Positions 7,503-16,852 of a stretch of DNA of 64,000 bases are shown piece after piece. The position numbers and the translations under genes were made by a program. The stretch is from a virus. The first letter of the stretch is position 1, and every line of letters starts with the position of its first letter. The stretch spans positions 62,001 to 126,000 of IMG/VR virus record IMGVR_UViG_3300025645_000037; one strand, 5' to 3'. Below the pieces are notes generated by a model. It saw only the letters and a program-made list of their open reading frames with translations, was not told the origin of the DNA and made no database searches.

Positions 7503-9270
7503 TTAATATTTCAACATCGTTTTCATAAGAAGTATAACCTCCTTCTTTAATAACTTTGAGCACGTTGTTAACACGTCCTACGAGTTCGTCTTTGTGAGAG
7601 ATAAGATAAACGTTCTTGCCGCCTTCTCTTCCCATCTTCTTTAGAATAGTCAAACAGTTATCAACTCCGGCAGCGTCTAATCCATTGTCAATTAATTCGT
7701 CAATAAACAGAAGATTGATTTTTTGATACAAGCTTTCCCAGACATCACGAAACGCCCAACTCATACCTAAAATAAGTCTGTTTCTTTCGCCTCTACTTAG
7801 ATTGTCAAAATCAAGATCTTGTCCTAGCTGAGTAATCTCAATTGATAGATCGTTTTGAAATTTAACCAAATGTGGCAATCCTGTCTTTGCAAGATAGTAT
7901 GTTAGTCTGCTGTTTAGATATGTTAAATTCTGATCAATGATCTTCTTTCTAATAAATGAATCTTTATTAGTTAACAGCTTGAGCAAAAACTCTTGATGGT
8001 CTTTGTAGTTGATTAAAGTGTTTACTGTGTCCCATTTGATTTCTTGTATTGCAGAATTTTCAAGTTCATAGATCTGCGAAGCATATGGATCTTCTTCACT
8101 TTTCTTGTCATCTAGTGCGTTCATGATAGCAATTAAATTATTCTGATGTTCGTATGCTTGTTTTGCTGATTCGTAAAAAGTAGTAGGACGTCCGTTAATG
8201 TCACCAATCTCTGCAAGCTTCTTAACAGTTGCTTGCAACTTAGTATCAACTTCGGTTTGATATGCAAATGCGTCGGTCAATTCCGTTGTTTTCTTTTCTA
8301 GAATTTCTTGCTTTTTATCTTCGTGAAGGGCTTGTCCACAAGTATAACAAGTAGCAGCAGTATCAAGTTCGTTGAGCGCTTTTTGAATCTTATCAACAGA
8401 ACGATCAGCTTGCGAAATAGCACTTTCTAATGTGCCTTTTTCCTTTTGCAAATTACGTATCTTGTCATTATGTTCGGACCACTTAGCAAGTAGTTCGTGA
8501 TCTGATAGCTCTTTTTCGATATCAAGTTGCTCGAGCTCTTTTAAAGAATTTTCAAGTTTAGTGATAGTTTCACTTTGTTTTTGTGACCATGCACTTTGAC
8601 GCAATTTTGTCGATTGAATAGTTTCTTGAATACGTTTGTTGCTTGATTCTGTTGCATTGATTTTTGCAGTTTCTTCAGTAATAGAATCCTTAACATCACG
8701 AACCTGTTGCTTTAGCATCTCTGCTTTTTGTGACAACAAAGTAATACCAAGAAGCTGTTCGATAATAGCTCTTTGGTCATTTGTTCGCATTGACAAGAAA
8801 GGTTCTGTATATGTGTTTAGCGCAACAATGTGTTTAAACATATCATGCGACATGCCTAACAATACGTTAATATCATTTTGAGTTTGTCTTGAATCACCTT
8901 GACTTTCGTCTTCAACAACTTCTTCTTCGTTGATGAAAAACTTCAAAATATTAGGAGATCTACCTCGTTCGACACGATACTTTACGTTGTCTTTTTCGAA
9001 GTTAAGTGTAACTAACATGCCTTTATTATTCGTCTTATTAATCAAGTTATTGCGTTTGATATTAGTAAGAGCCTGTCCGAACAACGCATAAGAAAGCGCA
9101 TTTATGATGGTTGTTTTTCCTGTACCGTTTCTTGATCCGCTGTCGTCGCCGCCTTGGTCGAGGTTCTCACCAAGCACAAGAGTTAGCTGATCTTTGTCAA
9201 AATCAACAGCTTGCGTCTGGTTTCCAACGGACATGAAATTCTTCACGGTCATGTCGCATATTTTAATCAT
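7495..9270 (-). CDS. 46: gp46 recombination endonuclease subunit (Rad50-like)
   Basis: A 591-residue SMC-type ATPase. Walker A is SRNGTGKTT (residues 46-54). Two coiled-coil arms flank a zinc-hook CYTC (Cys308, Cys311). The ABC signature is LSRGERNRL, and Walker B is LLFIDELID near the C-terminus. With gp47 it resects DNA ends for recombination-dependent replication and host DNA degradation. Length is close to T4 gp46 (560). The first Walker A glycine is replaced by Ser46, although Gly45 is adjacent. The ATG at 9270 overlaps the gp47 stop by 4 bases. Confidence 0.95.
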   Translation of the reverse strand: MIKICDMTVKNFMSVGNQTQAVDFDKDQLTLVLGENLDQGGDDSGSRNGTGKTTIINALSYALFGQALTNIKRNNLINKTNNKGMLVTLNFEKDNVKYRVERGRSPNILKFFINEEEVVEDESQGDSRQTQNDINVLLGMSHDMFKHIVALNTYTEPFLSMRTNDQRAIIEQLLGITLLSQKAEMLKQQVRDVKDSITEETAKINATESSNKRIQETIQSTKLRQSAWSQKQSETITKLENSLKELEQLDIEKELSDHELLAKWSEHNDKIRNLQKEKGTLESAISQADRSVDKIQKALNELDTAATCYTCGQALHEDKKQEILEKKTTELTDAFAYQTEVDTKLQATVKKLAEIGDINGRPTTFYESAKQAYEHQNNLIAIMNALDDKKSEEDPYASQIYELENSAIQEIKWDTVNTLINYKDHQEFLLKLLTNKDSFIRKKIIDQNLTYLNSRLTYYLAKTGLPHLVKFQNDLSIEITQLGQDLDFDNLSRGERNRLILGMSWAFRDVWESLYQKINLLFIDELIDNGLDAAGVDNCLTILKKMGREGGKNVYLISHKDELVGRVNNVLKVIKEGGYTSYENDVEILND

Positions 9271-10280
9271 ACTTGGTCTAAATCCTTGTAAATACCCAGC
9301 AATGTATTAGTATCAAAATTATCTGATTCGATTGCAGTTATCTCCTTAGAGACAATTTGATCGACTGATTCAAACTTTGTAATATCAATATCTGAGTTAA
9401 TTTCTTCGTCTTGTTTAGACGGAATTAGAACAATTTCTCTACAGTTATAACCGTCAATAAATTGTTCTTTAATAAATGATGCTTCTTCGTAACTAATATC
9501 GATATCAAGTGTAACACGTAGATACATCTTGCTTTTAATAATTTCATCTTTTTCGTCAATTAATCTTGACAAGGTAATTGTGCGATATTTAGGACAGTCG
9601 GTCCAATTGATAAATTCAGGCGTACCGCCGTGTTCTAAAACCATCATGCCGCGTTCGTCGTCCCAAGCGTCTGCATAATTATGCGGGAAAGCATTTCCGA
9701 TATAATTAATTTTGCCGTTGGTTTGGCGTTTGTGAAAATGACCTGAAAACACATATTCTTGATTCTCAAAATGTTCTGCTTTTAACTCTCCATGATCGGG
9801 CATCTTTACCATAGCATTCATATAGAAGCTAGGAAGTTCAAAATGCCCAAAAAGATACTTTGCTTTAATTTTGCTTATATCTTTCCATTCGTCGCCTACA
9901 AGCCACGGAACTAGTGCAACATCGTCTTCGACAAAGGTTTTGTCAACAACTGTAATTCCGGGAATGTGTCTTGCAAACTGTGTGCTTTTAACATCACGTT
10001 TGTCTTTGTAATACAAATCATGATTGCCGGCAAACATATAAAAATTCTCAAAAGCAGCCCCTAACTTTTCCAAGCAACGAATTGTTGTATCCATTGTTGT
10101 TAAATTAAGGGCGTTTCTATTGTGATGCCAGTCGCCGCAAAATATACCTGTCTCGCAACCGCGTGACTTAGCTTCGCTGATATACCAATCAACAAAGTCT
10201 TCACAATCATGATTGTGTGTTCGAGAGTTAGATTTTAGCCCGCAGTGCAGGTCTGTAAAAACGGCTGCTTTTTTAAACAT
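9267..10280 (-). CDS. 47: gp47 recombination endonuclease subunit (Mre11-like)
   Basis: A 337-residue calcineurin-type metallophosphoesterase. The N-terminal motif FTDLHCGLK (Asp10, His12) is followed by IFCGDWHHNR, FAGNHDLYY and later SGHFHKRQ, giving all metal-ligand blocks of Mre11/SbcD nucleases. It partners gp46 in DNA end processing. Length matches T4 gp47 (339). It lies in the operon directly after gp55, 43 nt downstream, with AGGAT before ATG 10280. Confidence 0.95.
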   Translation of the reverse strand: MFKKAAVFTDLHCGLKSNSRTHNHDCEDFVDWYISEAKSRGCETGIFCGDWHHNRNALNLTTMDTTIRCLEKLGAAFENFYMFAGNHDLYYKDKRDVKSTQFARHIPGITVVDKTFVEDDVALVPWLVGDEWKDISKIKAKYLFGHFELPSFYMNAMVKMPDHGELKAEHFENQEYVFSGHFHKRQTNGKINYIGNAFPHNYADAWDDERGMMVLEHGGTPEFINWTDCPKYRTITLSRLIDEKDEIIKSKMYLRVTLDIDISYEEASFIKEQFIDGYNCREIVLIPSKQDEEINSDIDITKFESVDQIVSKEITAIESDNFDTNTLLGIYKDLDQV

Positions 10281-10323
10281 TTGCTATCCTATTGATTTTA
10301 TTGTAACTTATCTGCGAAAAAAG

Positions 10324-11169
10324 TCAAGTCTTTTTCTTTTTCTTTGCTGCATCGTCTGCATTACGTTGCACTGCGTAATCCCATTCGTTTGCATGTTGTC
10401 TTGTGTAAGACGGTGACATATCGTTCATTTCGAGAATGTCGTCACGAACCATTTGATTGCGTTTTTCTATGTTGATTACACGAACAAAACTGTTTGTAAC
10501 TGCGGCTGTGTAATAAGCAAATGGGTTGTTTGATTTAGATTCATCAAATTGTAATCCAATCTGTGAAAGCTGTAAAATAGCTTGTCCGCGCATTTCGTCA
10601 TTGTATGTATAACCACGAACGTTGCCACGGGTAGCATACCGATCACAAAGTTTCATCCACATCATAGCTAATTTATTTGTTGCTCGACCGTGATCCTTTG
10701 AAAAGTGTCCGTTCTCCATACCGCCAACCCAGTGGCTTTTTCCGACACAAATTAGTTCATCGTCGTCGTTAAATTTATAATGCTTAAAAGGCGGGAAATT
10801 TAGCTTTGTCTTAGTATCAGCTATAGTCTTTGGATTCTTTTTACGTCCTGGTTCTTCGGGGATATGATCAAATGTCATAATTCTAAAAACAAGATCTGTT
10901 TTTAGAATAGTTTTGTAATCAATTTCAAACTGTGCAGCTTTTACTTTTTCTCCACGTTCTTTGGCAGCATCGAAACGTTCGGTTGCTAGACGTTTTGCTT
11001 GATTGCGCTTTGCTTCTGCAATAGTTCGAATATTAATTTTATCAATGTCTAATAAAATGATATCAAATTGATGATCGTTTTGACTATCGACGTAGCTGCA
11101 ATATGTACCTTTTGACTTGTGTATTTCTTTTAAAATATCTTTGTTGTTTAAATAATTCTTAGGTCTCAT
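10324..11169 (-). CDS. 55: gp55 sigma factor for late transcription
   Basis: This protein directs host RNA polymerase to TATAAATA promoters. The C-terminal half carries the gp55 core: a DRYATRGNVRGYTYNDEMRG block, then LQLSQIGLQFDESKSNNPFA and a NSFVRVINIEKRNQMVRDDI helix, as in sigma region 2 of T4 gp55. The tail is lysine-rich (AAKKKKKT). At 281 residues it is longer than T4 gp55 (185). The extra N-terminal block (MRPKNYLNNKDILKEIHKSK onward, about 140 residues) is of unknown role. I chose ATG 11169 because GAGGAG (complement of 11175-11180) precedes it; longer ORF starts run into the sigma70 promoter and the divergent gene. It is the first gene of the minus-strand operon. Confidence 0.9.
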   Translation of the reverse strand: MRPKNYLNNKDILKEIHKSKGTYCSYVDSQNDHQFDIILLDIDKINIRTIAEAKRNQAKRLATERFDAAKERGEKVKAAQFEIDYKTILKTDLVFRIMTFDHIPEEPGRKKNPKTIADTKTKLNFPPFKHYKFNDDDELICVGKSHWVGGMENGHFSKDHGRATNKLAMMWMKLCDRYATRGNVRGYTYNDEMRGQAILQLSQIGLQFDESKSNNPFAYYTAAVTNSFVRVINIEKRNQMVRDDILEMNDMSPSYTRQHANEWDYAVQRNADDAAKKKKKT

Positions 11170-11187
11170 TAGAACTCCTCTGTTACT

Positions 11188-11216
11188 ATTATAATGTACG
11201 TAGTTATTTTTGTCAA
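11188..11216 (-). promoter_or_regulatory. Consensus sigma70 promoter of the gp55 operon
   Basis: Minus strand reads TTGACA (complement of 11211-11216), a 17-bp spacer, then TATAAT (complement of 11188-11193), a perfect match to host sigma70 consensus. The transcript should start near 11181 and leave about 10-12 nt before ATG 11169, including GAGGAG. Confidence 0.85.
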
Positions 11217-11223
11217 CTAAATA
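11216..11223 (+). promoter_or_regulatory. Late promoter of the tail operon
   Basis: ACTAAATA, two changes from TATAAATA but keeping the TAAATA core. The expected start near 11229 is 16 nt before ATG 11245, with AGGAGA at 11231-11236. It abuts the -35 box of the divergent sigma70 promoter. Confidence 0.55.
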
Positions 11224-11244
11224 CGTACACAGGAGAAAAAGAAA

Positions 11245-12081
11245 ATGTCCCTTATTCCAGGAATTATAAGCTCGGTTAAAAAAGGCATCGTTGACGATAT
11301 AGTTGGCGGTATTAGATCGTCGTCGAAGTCGGCACAAATTGCAATAGATGCAATACAAAATCCTGCCACGTTTATGTCAACGATACGATCAGCTAATCTT
11401 CCAACAGGTGGCGAACCAACCCAGCGGTCATTAACTAGTGCAACTGTTGTTTCACAAGGACCTAAAGATTGGCGAATTAGTTTATCCGTACCGTCATTAG
11501 ATGGATTTAACAGTCCTATTTTATCACCATTGGTTGAAACTGGAAATAGAATGATTTTTCCTTATACTCCTACAGTTGTACTTAGTCATACTGCAAACTA
11601 CACTAGCACAAGTCCAACACATACTAATTACGCTTTTCAAAGTTATGTTAGCAGCCAGGCAGATATAATTACATTAACTGGTGAATTTACAGTAGAAAAT
11701 GCAAAAGAAGCTCAGTATTGGATTGCTGTATTGCATTACTTGCGTTCAGTTACAAAGATGTTTTATGGATCAGATTCAAATGCCGGTGCGCCGCCACCTG
11801 TTGTAAAATTAAATGGATATGGCGATTATGTGTTTAACAACGTTCCGGTTGTAGTTACTGCATTTACAGTTGATTTGCAACCTAACGTTGATTACATAGA
11901 AGCAAGTATTGGCGGTAACGGCGAAGGCTTACAAAATGGCGATTCTACTACTCGTGTACCGGCGCAGAGTGTTTTCTCAGTATCAGTTCAACCAATATAT
12001 TCAAGAAAAACAACAGCGCAATTTAACCTTACAGATTTTGTCGCAGGGAAATATGTCGAAAATGGTAAAGGATTTATCTAA
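11245..12081 (+). CDS. Baseplate / tail-tube initiation protein (gp48/gp54-like)
   Basis: A 278-residue structural protein, first in the tail operon. The middle holds WRISLSVPSLDGF and FPYTPTVVLSHTANYTS, then a LTGEFTVENAKEAQYWIAVL helix, HYLRSVTKMFYG, and a beta-rich end with VVVTAFTVDLQP. The pattern 'ENAKEAQYWIAVLHYLRSVTKM' resembles the T4 gp48/gp54 class that caps the hub and nucleates the tube. Which of the two it equals cannot be decided here. The stop overlaps the next ATG (TAATG). Confidence 0.6.
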   Translation: MSLIPGIISSVKKGIVDDIVGGIRSSSKSAQIAIDAIQNPATFMSTIRSANLPTGGEPTQRSLTSATVVSQGPKDWRISLSVPSLDGFNSPILSPLVETGNRMIFPYTPTVVLSHTANYTSTSPTHTNYAFQSYVSSQADIITLTGEFTVENAKEAQYWIAVLHYLRSVTKMFYGSDSNAGAPPPVVKLNGYGDYVFNNVPVVVTAFTVDLQPNVDYIEASIGGNGEGLQNGDSTTRVPAQSVFSVSVQPIYSRKTTAQFNLTDFVAGKYVENGKGFI

Positions 12082-12383
12082 TGGCAGATTATCAAAAAAC
12101 TAGTCCGTGGGCAGATACAAAAACAATAATCGGACCGTATCTTGATATATTAAAGATACGTCCTATTCCTGCAGAACCAGATGACTTTTTATACGAAATT
12201 GAATCGCAATATAATTTACGTCCCGATCTGCTATCGTACGATTTGTACGGTACTCCGAAATTATGGTGGGTATTTGCACAACGCAACATGGATATTATAA
12301 AAGATCCTATATTTGATATGACGCCAGGAACAAAAATTTATATACCGAAATCGAGTAAATTAAAGACAAGGTTAGGATTTTAA
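12081..12383 (+). CDS. 53: gp53-like baseplate wedge protein (LysM-like)
   Basis: A 100-residue protein. Residues 47-92 read QYNLRPDLLSYDLYGTPKLW, WVFAQRN, then PGTKIYIPKSS, i.e. the 'YG.P.LWWV....N' signature of T4 gp53 followed by a LysM-like end. T4 gp53 (196 residues) joins wedges around the hub. This version is about half that length but complete. It is flanked by one-base stop/start overlaps with both neighbours, so its translation is coupled. Confidence 0.7.
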   Translation: MADYQKTSPWADTKTIIGPYLDILKIRPIPAEPDDFLYEIESQYNLRPDLLSYDLYGTPKLWWVFAQRNMDIIKDPIFDMTPGTKIYIPKSSKLKTRLGF

Positions 12384-14953
12384 TGTCATTTTTTTCGCTG
12401 TCTAAATTTATTTCTGAAAAGACGAAATCGTTATCTAGCTTTGCAGATAGATCTCTGCCGGGGATATTTGGCGATGCTGCGTCTAACATAGTAAATGGGT
12501 TTGGACAAGATTTAGCAGGTCAAGTTAAAAAGTTTGATAATTTTCTTAATTTTGGATCAAGCCAGACATTAGCGTCAATTTTATCTGATCCAATTAGCGC
12601 AATATCAGCTTTTGCGTTTAGTGGATTTCCTGGATTAATTGATCCTTCGACTGGATTAGACGAAGGCCCGGGATCTTTACGACCAAACACTTTACACGAA
12701 TATTCGTCATTTAATACAATATTTACTCTTGCAGCATTAACTGCCGACGAACATAATTTTCCAGATAATTCTTATAGAGTTAATGGACCTGAAAATGTAA
12801 TTCTAAAATCAGGCGGCGGCGGCAAAGATAAAGTTCTTACTCCTTTTGAATCAAAAGGTAGAGTAGAGTATTATATAGATGATGTAGAAATTGAAGGTCT
12901 AGTTGCACCAAGCGATGTTAATGGAATAGCAACAGCAATCAGTCTTAAATTTACAATTTTTGAACCATATAGCTTAGGCATGTTTTTGCAAACAATTAAA
13001 ATAGCATGTAATCAAGCCGGATTTGTAAATAATCATGTCGGTGCTCCTATGTTATTAGGTATGGACTTTATTGGATGGGATGCCGATGGTAACTCTTTTA
13101 CCGCAGAAAATTCTTCTCGTATGATTCCTTTTCTAATTACTGATATGAGCGTAACTGTAAATGAAAGCGGTTCGCAATACTTTGTTTCAGGAGTTGCGTC
13201 TAACGGTGAAGCTATGTTTGATGAAATCCAGTCAACTAAAAACGATCTGTCAATTACAGGAAAAGATGTAATTGAGATATTACAAACAGGTCCCGAGTCT
13301 CTTGCTACAAAAATTAATGAACGAATGTTACAGCTTGAAAATGATGACACAGTTTCAAAAGCAGATAGAGTAATAATATCAATACCTCAGAATCTATATA
13401 GTGATAGATTTGGTAATAAAACAAGTTTCACTCAAGATAACAGCAATAGTGCATCTCAAGAAATTAAAACAAACGTCTTGGCAAAAAAAGGCTCTGGCAG
13501 AGAATTAGCAAACTCCGGAGAGATAAACGAAGCAATAGCCAATGGCAGTTTTTTAAATTTTGACGGCGTTGGTCCTATACAAGTAGGCTCGAGTCCTTTG
13601 TCGTCAGTTAATGATGCTGGATTTAATCAACAAAAAACAGATACAAGCACATTGTATGTTTCAGGAAGTACTAGCGACGTAATAAGCACTATAGAAAGTG
13701 ATGCAAAGACAAATGTTAGTTATCTTGGAAAATTTAAGTTAACGGAAGATTTTAAAGACAGCGGCAATGTTCCTTTTGCCTTGCCGTCGGTGGTGCACGA
13801 TGCTGCTACGAATACAAATATTAGATTTGAAGCAAATTTCCAAATAAGTGAAGACAAAAGAAAATTTACATTTACTGCCGGAACAAAGATAGAGACAATA
13901 ATTCAAAACATAATACTGTTTAGTGATTACCATAAACAATTAATGGATCAGATAGAAAATCCTCCTGAAAATGGAATGATTGATTGGTTTAGAATCGAAA
14001 CCTGCGTGTATTATATTAACGATCCTAAAGAAGTTAAACGTAGCGGAAAATATCCAAGAGTGTATGTATACCGTGTTGTTCCGTATCAAATTTCTCATTC
14101 TAAACTAAAATCTCCAACCGCTGCTACTAAAGGTCTAGCAACTTTAAAAGCAAATGCAGTAAAGCAATACCAATATATCTACACAGGTCAAAACAAAGAC
14201 ATTCTTGAATTTAATCTTGAATTTAATTACAGTTACTATCAATCAATGACAGCAGGATATGGCAACACTGTTTCTGGTGAAAGAAAGACTGGTGCAGATA
14301 AAGCAGAAATACAAGAAAGTCAAAAAGTAAAAACTGCACAAGCTGGAAATAGCATTCCGGTCGAGGGTGCAGGCAGAATTCAAGAAATAAACAACATAGG
14401 CGGAGTTACTGCTGGTATTTCTTCTAAATCGTCAATTCAGCAAGCTGCGCAGGACATACATAATGCATTCTTAAATAGTGTTGAGTTAATTCAATTAGAC
14501 TTAACTATTCTCGGAGATCCATTTTATATTCCAGACAGCGGAGTTGGAAATTTTATAGAAAAAAACTCTTCAAATTCTAATATAAAGAAAAGTGGTTCGA
14601 TGAATTATCAAGACGGTGAAGTATTAGTTAATGTAATTTTTAGAACGCCTATTGATTATAATGATGATGGTACTATGGATTTTCTTGGCCAGTCCGGACA
14701 GGACAGTGACATAGTAGAAGGTTTTAGCGGATTGTACCGAGTTATTACAGTTACTAATTTAATAAATCAAGGAATGTTTACTCAACGCCTAAGTCTTCTT
14801 CGGTATGCTAACCAAACAGAAGGCAAAGGATCAGACACAGCGGCGGTCAGTAAAGGTGATGCTAACACTAGCAGCCCTCTTGATCAGATTATGGCACGGG
14901 CAGGAACAAGTGCTCCTCCTTATTATGATTTTTCAAAACCCGGCCCGCAATAA
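12383..14953 (+). CDS. Large baseplate protein, possible hub
   Basis: An 856-residue protein located between gp53-like and gp5. The N-terminal part has amphipathic helices (FSLSKFISEKTKSLSS). Residues about 165-300 include VEYYIDDVEIEGLVAP, LKFTIFEPYSLGMFLQTIKI, IGWDADGNSF and IPFLITDMSVTVNESGSQY, a beta-barrel layout like phage hub proteins (gp27/gpD). The second half has RVYVYRVVPYQIS and ILEFNLEFNYSYYQSM. A Ser/Asn-rich, low-complexity stretch links the halves. Its neighbours and layout suggest the ring that holds the gp5 spike, which is inference. T4 gp27 is only 391 residues. Similar large proteins occur at this position in marine myoviruses (from memory). Confidence 0.5.
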   Translation: MSFFSLSKFISEKTKSLSSFADRSLPGIFGDAASNIVNGFGQDLAGQVKKFDNFLNFGSSQTLASILSDPISAISAFAFSGFPGLIDPSTGLDEGPGSLRPNTLHEYSSFNTIFTLAALTADEHNFPDNSYRVNGPENVILKSGGGGKDKVLTPFESKGRVEYYIDDVEIEGLVAPSDVNGIATAISLKFTIFEPYSLGMFLQTIKIACNQAGFVNNHVGAPMLLGMDFIGWDADGNSFTAENSSRMIPFLITDMSVTVNESGSQYFVSGVASNGEAMFDEIQSTKNDLSITGKDVIEILQTGPESLATKINERMLQLENDDTVSKADRVIISIPQNLYSDRFGNKTSFTQDNSNSASQEIKTNVLAKKGSGRELANSGEINEAIANGSFLNFDGVGPIQVGSSPLSSVNDAGFNQQKTDTSTLYVSGSTSDVISTIESDAKTNVSYLGKFKLTEDFKDSGNVPFALPSVVHDAATNTNIRFEANFQISEDKRKFTFTAGTKIETIIQNIILFSDYHKQLMDQIENPPENGMIDWFRIETCVYYINDPKEVKRSGKYPRVYVYRVVPYQISHSKLKSPTAATKGLATLKANAVKQYQYIYTGQNKDILEFNLEFNYSYYQSMTAGYGNTVSGERKTGADKAEIQESQKVKTAQAGNSIPVEGAGRIQEINNIGGVTAGISSKSSIQQAAQDIHNAFLNSVELIQLDLTILGDPFYIPDSGVGNFIEKNSSNSNIKKSGSMNYQDGEVLVNVIFRTPIDYNDDGTMDFLGQSGQDSDIVEGFSGLYRVITVTNLINQGMFTQRLSLLRYANQTEGKGSDTAAVSKGDANTSSPLDQIMARAGTSAPPYYDFSKPGPQ

Positions 14954-15004
14954 TGGATACAAAGGTAACCAGCCGATTTTTCGGATAATAATAGGAAATA
15001 ATTA

Positions 15005-16852
15005 ATGGCACGATCAGGAAGAAATAAACTAAAAAGATCAGTTTCGGCTCCTACAAAGATGGACCCGGGTCCGTATGAAGCAATTGTTGTTTCAAATCTA
15101 GACCCGACGTACATGGGAACATTGCAAGTTGAACTTTTAAAAAGTAACTCGTCAGGGAACGTTCCTGAAAGAACAGGTATGCTTTTTGAAGTAAAGTATC
15201 TGTCACCTTTTTACGGAGTAACTTCTCAAGCTGGTCTAAAAGATCAAGCAGGATATGAAAATTCACAATCGTCTTATGGCATGTGGATGGTCCCACCTGA
15301 CGTAGGTAATAGAGTTCTTGTTCTTTTCGTAGAAGGCAATTCAGGACAAGGATTTTGGTTCGGATGTGTGCAAGATGCATATATGAACTTTATGATGCCT
15401 GGTAACGCTGCTACAAAATTAGTTAAAACAGATGACGAAGATTTTCCGAGAGCACTAGACGGCAAAAAACTTCCTGTGTCAGAATACAATAAAACCCGTG
15501 TAGGATCACAGACTACTAAAAACCCAACAACGTTCACAAAGCCAGTTCATAAAAGATTTGCTACATCATTAATGGAGCAAGGATTAATCGACGACGATAT
15601 TCGCGGACCAACTAGTTCGAGTGCTAGACGAGAAGCACCTTCGAGTGTGTTTGGTATTTCCACACCGGGACCGCTTGATAAAACAGGACCAAAAGCGCCA
15701 TTGGGTCCTTACGATTCTAGAGTAGAACAACCGGTTAGTAGACTAGGCGGATCTAGTTTTGTAATGGACGACGGTGATGACAAATTTGTTAGAAAAGGTC
15801 ACGCCAAAGATACTCCAATGGAATATGTTAACGTTGAAAACGGAGACACCGGCGGCGATCCAACTTTACCTCACAACGATCTTGTTAGGATTAGAACAAG
15901 AACAGGACACCAAATCTTGTTGCACAACACAGAAGACTTAATTTACATTGCTAACTCACGTGGTACAGCATGGTTAGAATTTACATCAAACGGAAAGATT
16001 GATATTTACTGTGCGGATAGTATGAGTGTGCACAGCGAAAATGATATCAACTTTACTGCTGATAGAGATATTAACTTAACAGCCGGCGAGCGCATAAACA
16101 TGAACTCGGGTTCAGGAACAAACCAAGCCACAGGCGGCAAAGTTAGTATTGTTTCTTCTGAGCCTATATCATTTACAACCCCACAAAGCATTGAGTTTAA
16201 CTCAAATTCTACAGTATCTATTACAGGCAGAGAAGGTGTTAGCATTGTGTCCGAAACAGATGCAGTATCTTTATCATCTGCAAAAAGCTTTTCGTTTGTT
16301 ACACAAGAGGATATCAGTTTTGCTAGTAAAGGTGCATTTAGAATTGGCGCAGAAGGCGACATGCATATCCGCGCTGGCGCAGAGTTATTGCTAGGAGCTC
16401 AAGGCGGAAGAGTGCATATCAGTGCTTCTGACAACGTTCAAATAGAATCACAAGGCGGCGAGATTAACGCTAAGGCAGCTAACGACGTTGTAATTGAGAG
16501 TGGCAACGTAGTGAGCTTAAAATCCGCCAATAACATGCTGTTTACTTCAGGAGTCGATACAGTGATGCAATCCGGTGCTAATCTAACTTCTAGCGCAGGC
16601 GCTACAGCAACATTCCAAGCTATCGGCGGCGAGGCAAATATCTTTGCAAGCGGAATTGCAAATGTACAAGGTGCAACTGTAGAACTTAATCCGGGCATTA
16701 GTGCTGCTGGAGACTTAACAGATGCATTTGAAGCTCTTGGAGCAAGACCTCCAGGGTTGCCTTTAGAAGGAACTGCTAGCTCGAGACCAAATGCAAGTCC
16801 TGCTGTTAGCGGTGCCCCGTCTTATAATACAGATACAGGAGGTGCTCAATAA
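15005..16852 (+). CDS. 5: gp5-like central spike (OB-fold + beta-helix, no lysozyme)
   Basis: A 615-residue spike protein. Residues about 17-130 form an OB-fold typical of gp5/VgrG/gpV (AIVVSNLDPTYMGTLQVEL, MWMVPPDVGNRVLVLFVEGN, GFWFGCVQD). A linker and the gp5 C-domain follow: a 'GHQILLHNTEDLIYI' block, then repeated octapeptide-like strands such as SENDINFTADRDINLTAGER, making a triple-stranded beta-helix needle. Unlike T4 gp5 there is no lysozyme domain between OB-fold and needle. That activity is encoded by the next gene. The ATG at 15005 follows AGGAAATAATTA; the stop overlaps the next ATG. Confidence 0.88.
   Translation: MARSGRNKLKRSVSAPTKMDPGPYEAIVVSNLDPTYMGTLQVELLKSNSSGNVPERTGMLFEVKYLSPFYGVTSQAGLKDQAGYENSQSSYGMWMVPPDVGNRVLVLFVEGNSGQGFWFGCVQDAYMNFMMPGNAATKLVKTDDEDFPRALDGKKLPVSEYNKTRVGSQTTKNPTTFTKPVHKRFATSLMEQGLIDDDIRGPTSSSARREAPSSVFGISTPGPLDKTGPKAPLGPYDSRVEQPVSRLGGSSFVMDDGDDKFVRKGHAKDTPMEYVNVENGDTGGDPTLPHNDLVRIRTRTGHQILLHNTEDLIYIANSRGTAWLEFTSNGKIDIYCADSMSVHSENDINFTADRDINLTAGERINMNSGSGTNQATGGKVSIVSSEPISFTTPQSIEFNSNSTVSITGREGVSIVSETDAVSLSSAKSFSFVTQEDISFASKGAFRIGAEGDMHIRAGAELLLGAQGGRVHISASDNVQIESQGGEINAKAANDVVIESGNVVSLKSANNMLFTSGVDTVMQSGANLTSSAGATATFQAIGGEANIFASGIANVQGATVELNPGISAAGDLTDAFEALGARPPGLPLEGTASSRPNASPAVSGAPSYNTDTGGAQ

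Noticed and set aside
10324-11358. Longer gp55 ORF starting at 11358
   Set aside because: It would run through the sigma70 promoter and the first tail gene. ATG 11169 has a strong ribosome site and the family-like N-terminus.
14954-15004. CCGA/TCGG mini-hairpin at 14973-14984 as terminator
   Set aside because: Only 4 bp and no T-run; genes on both sides belong to one operon.
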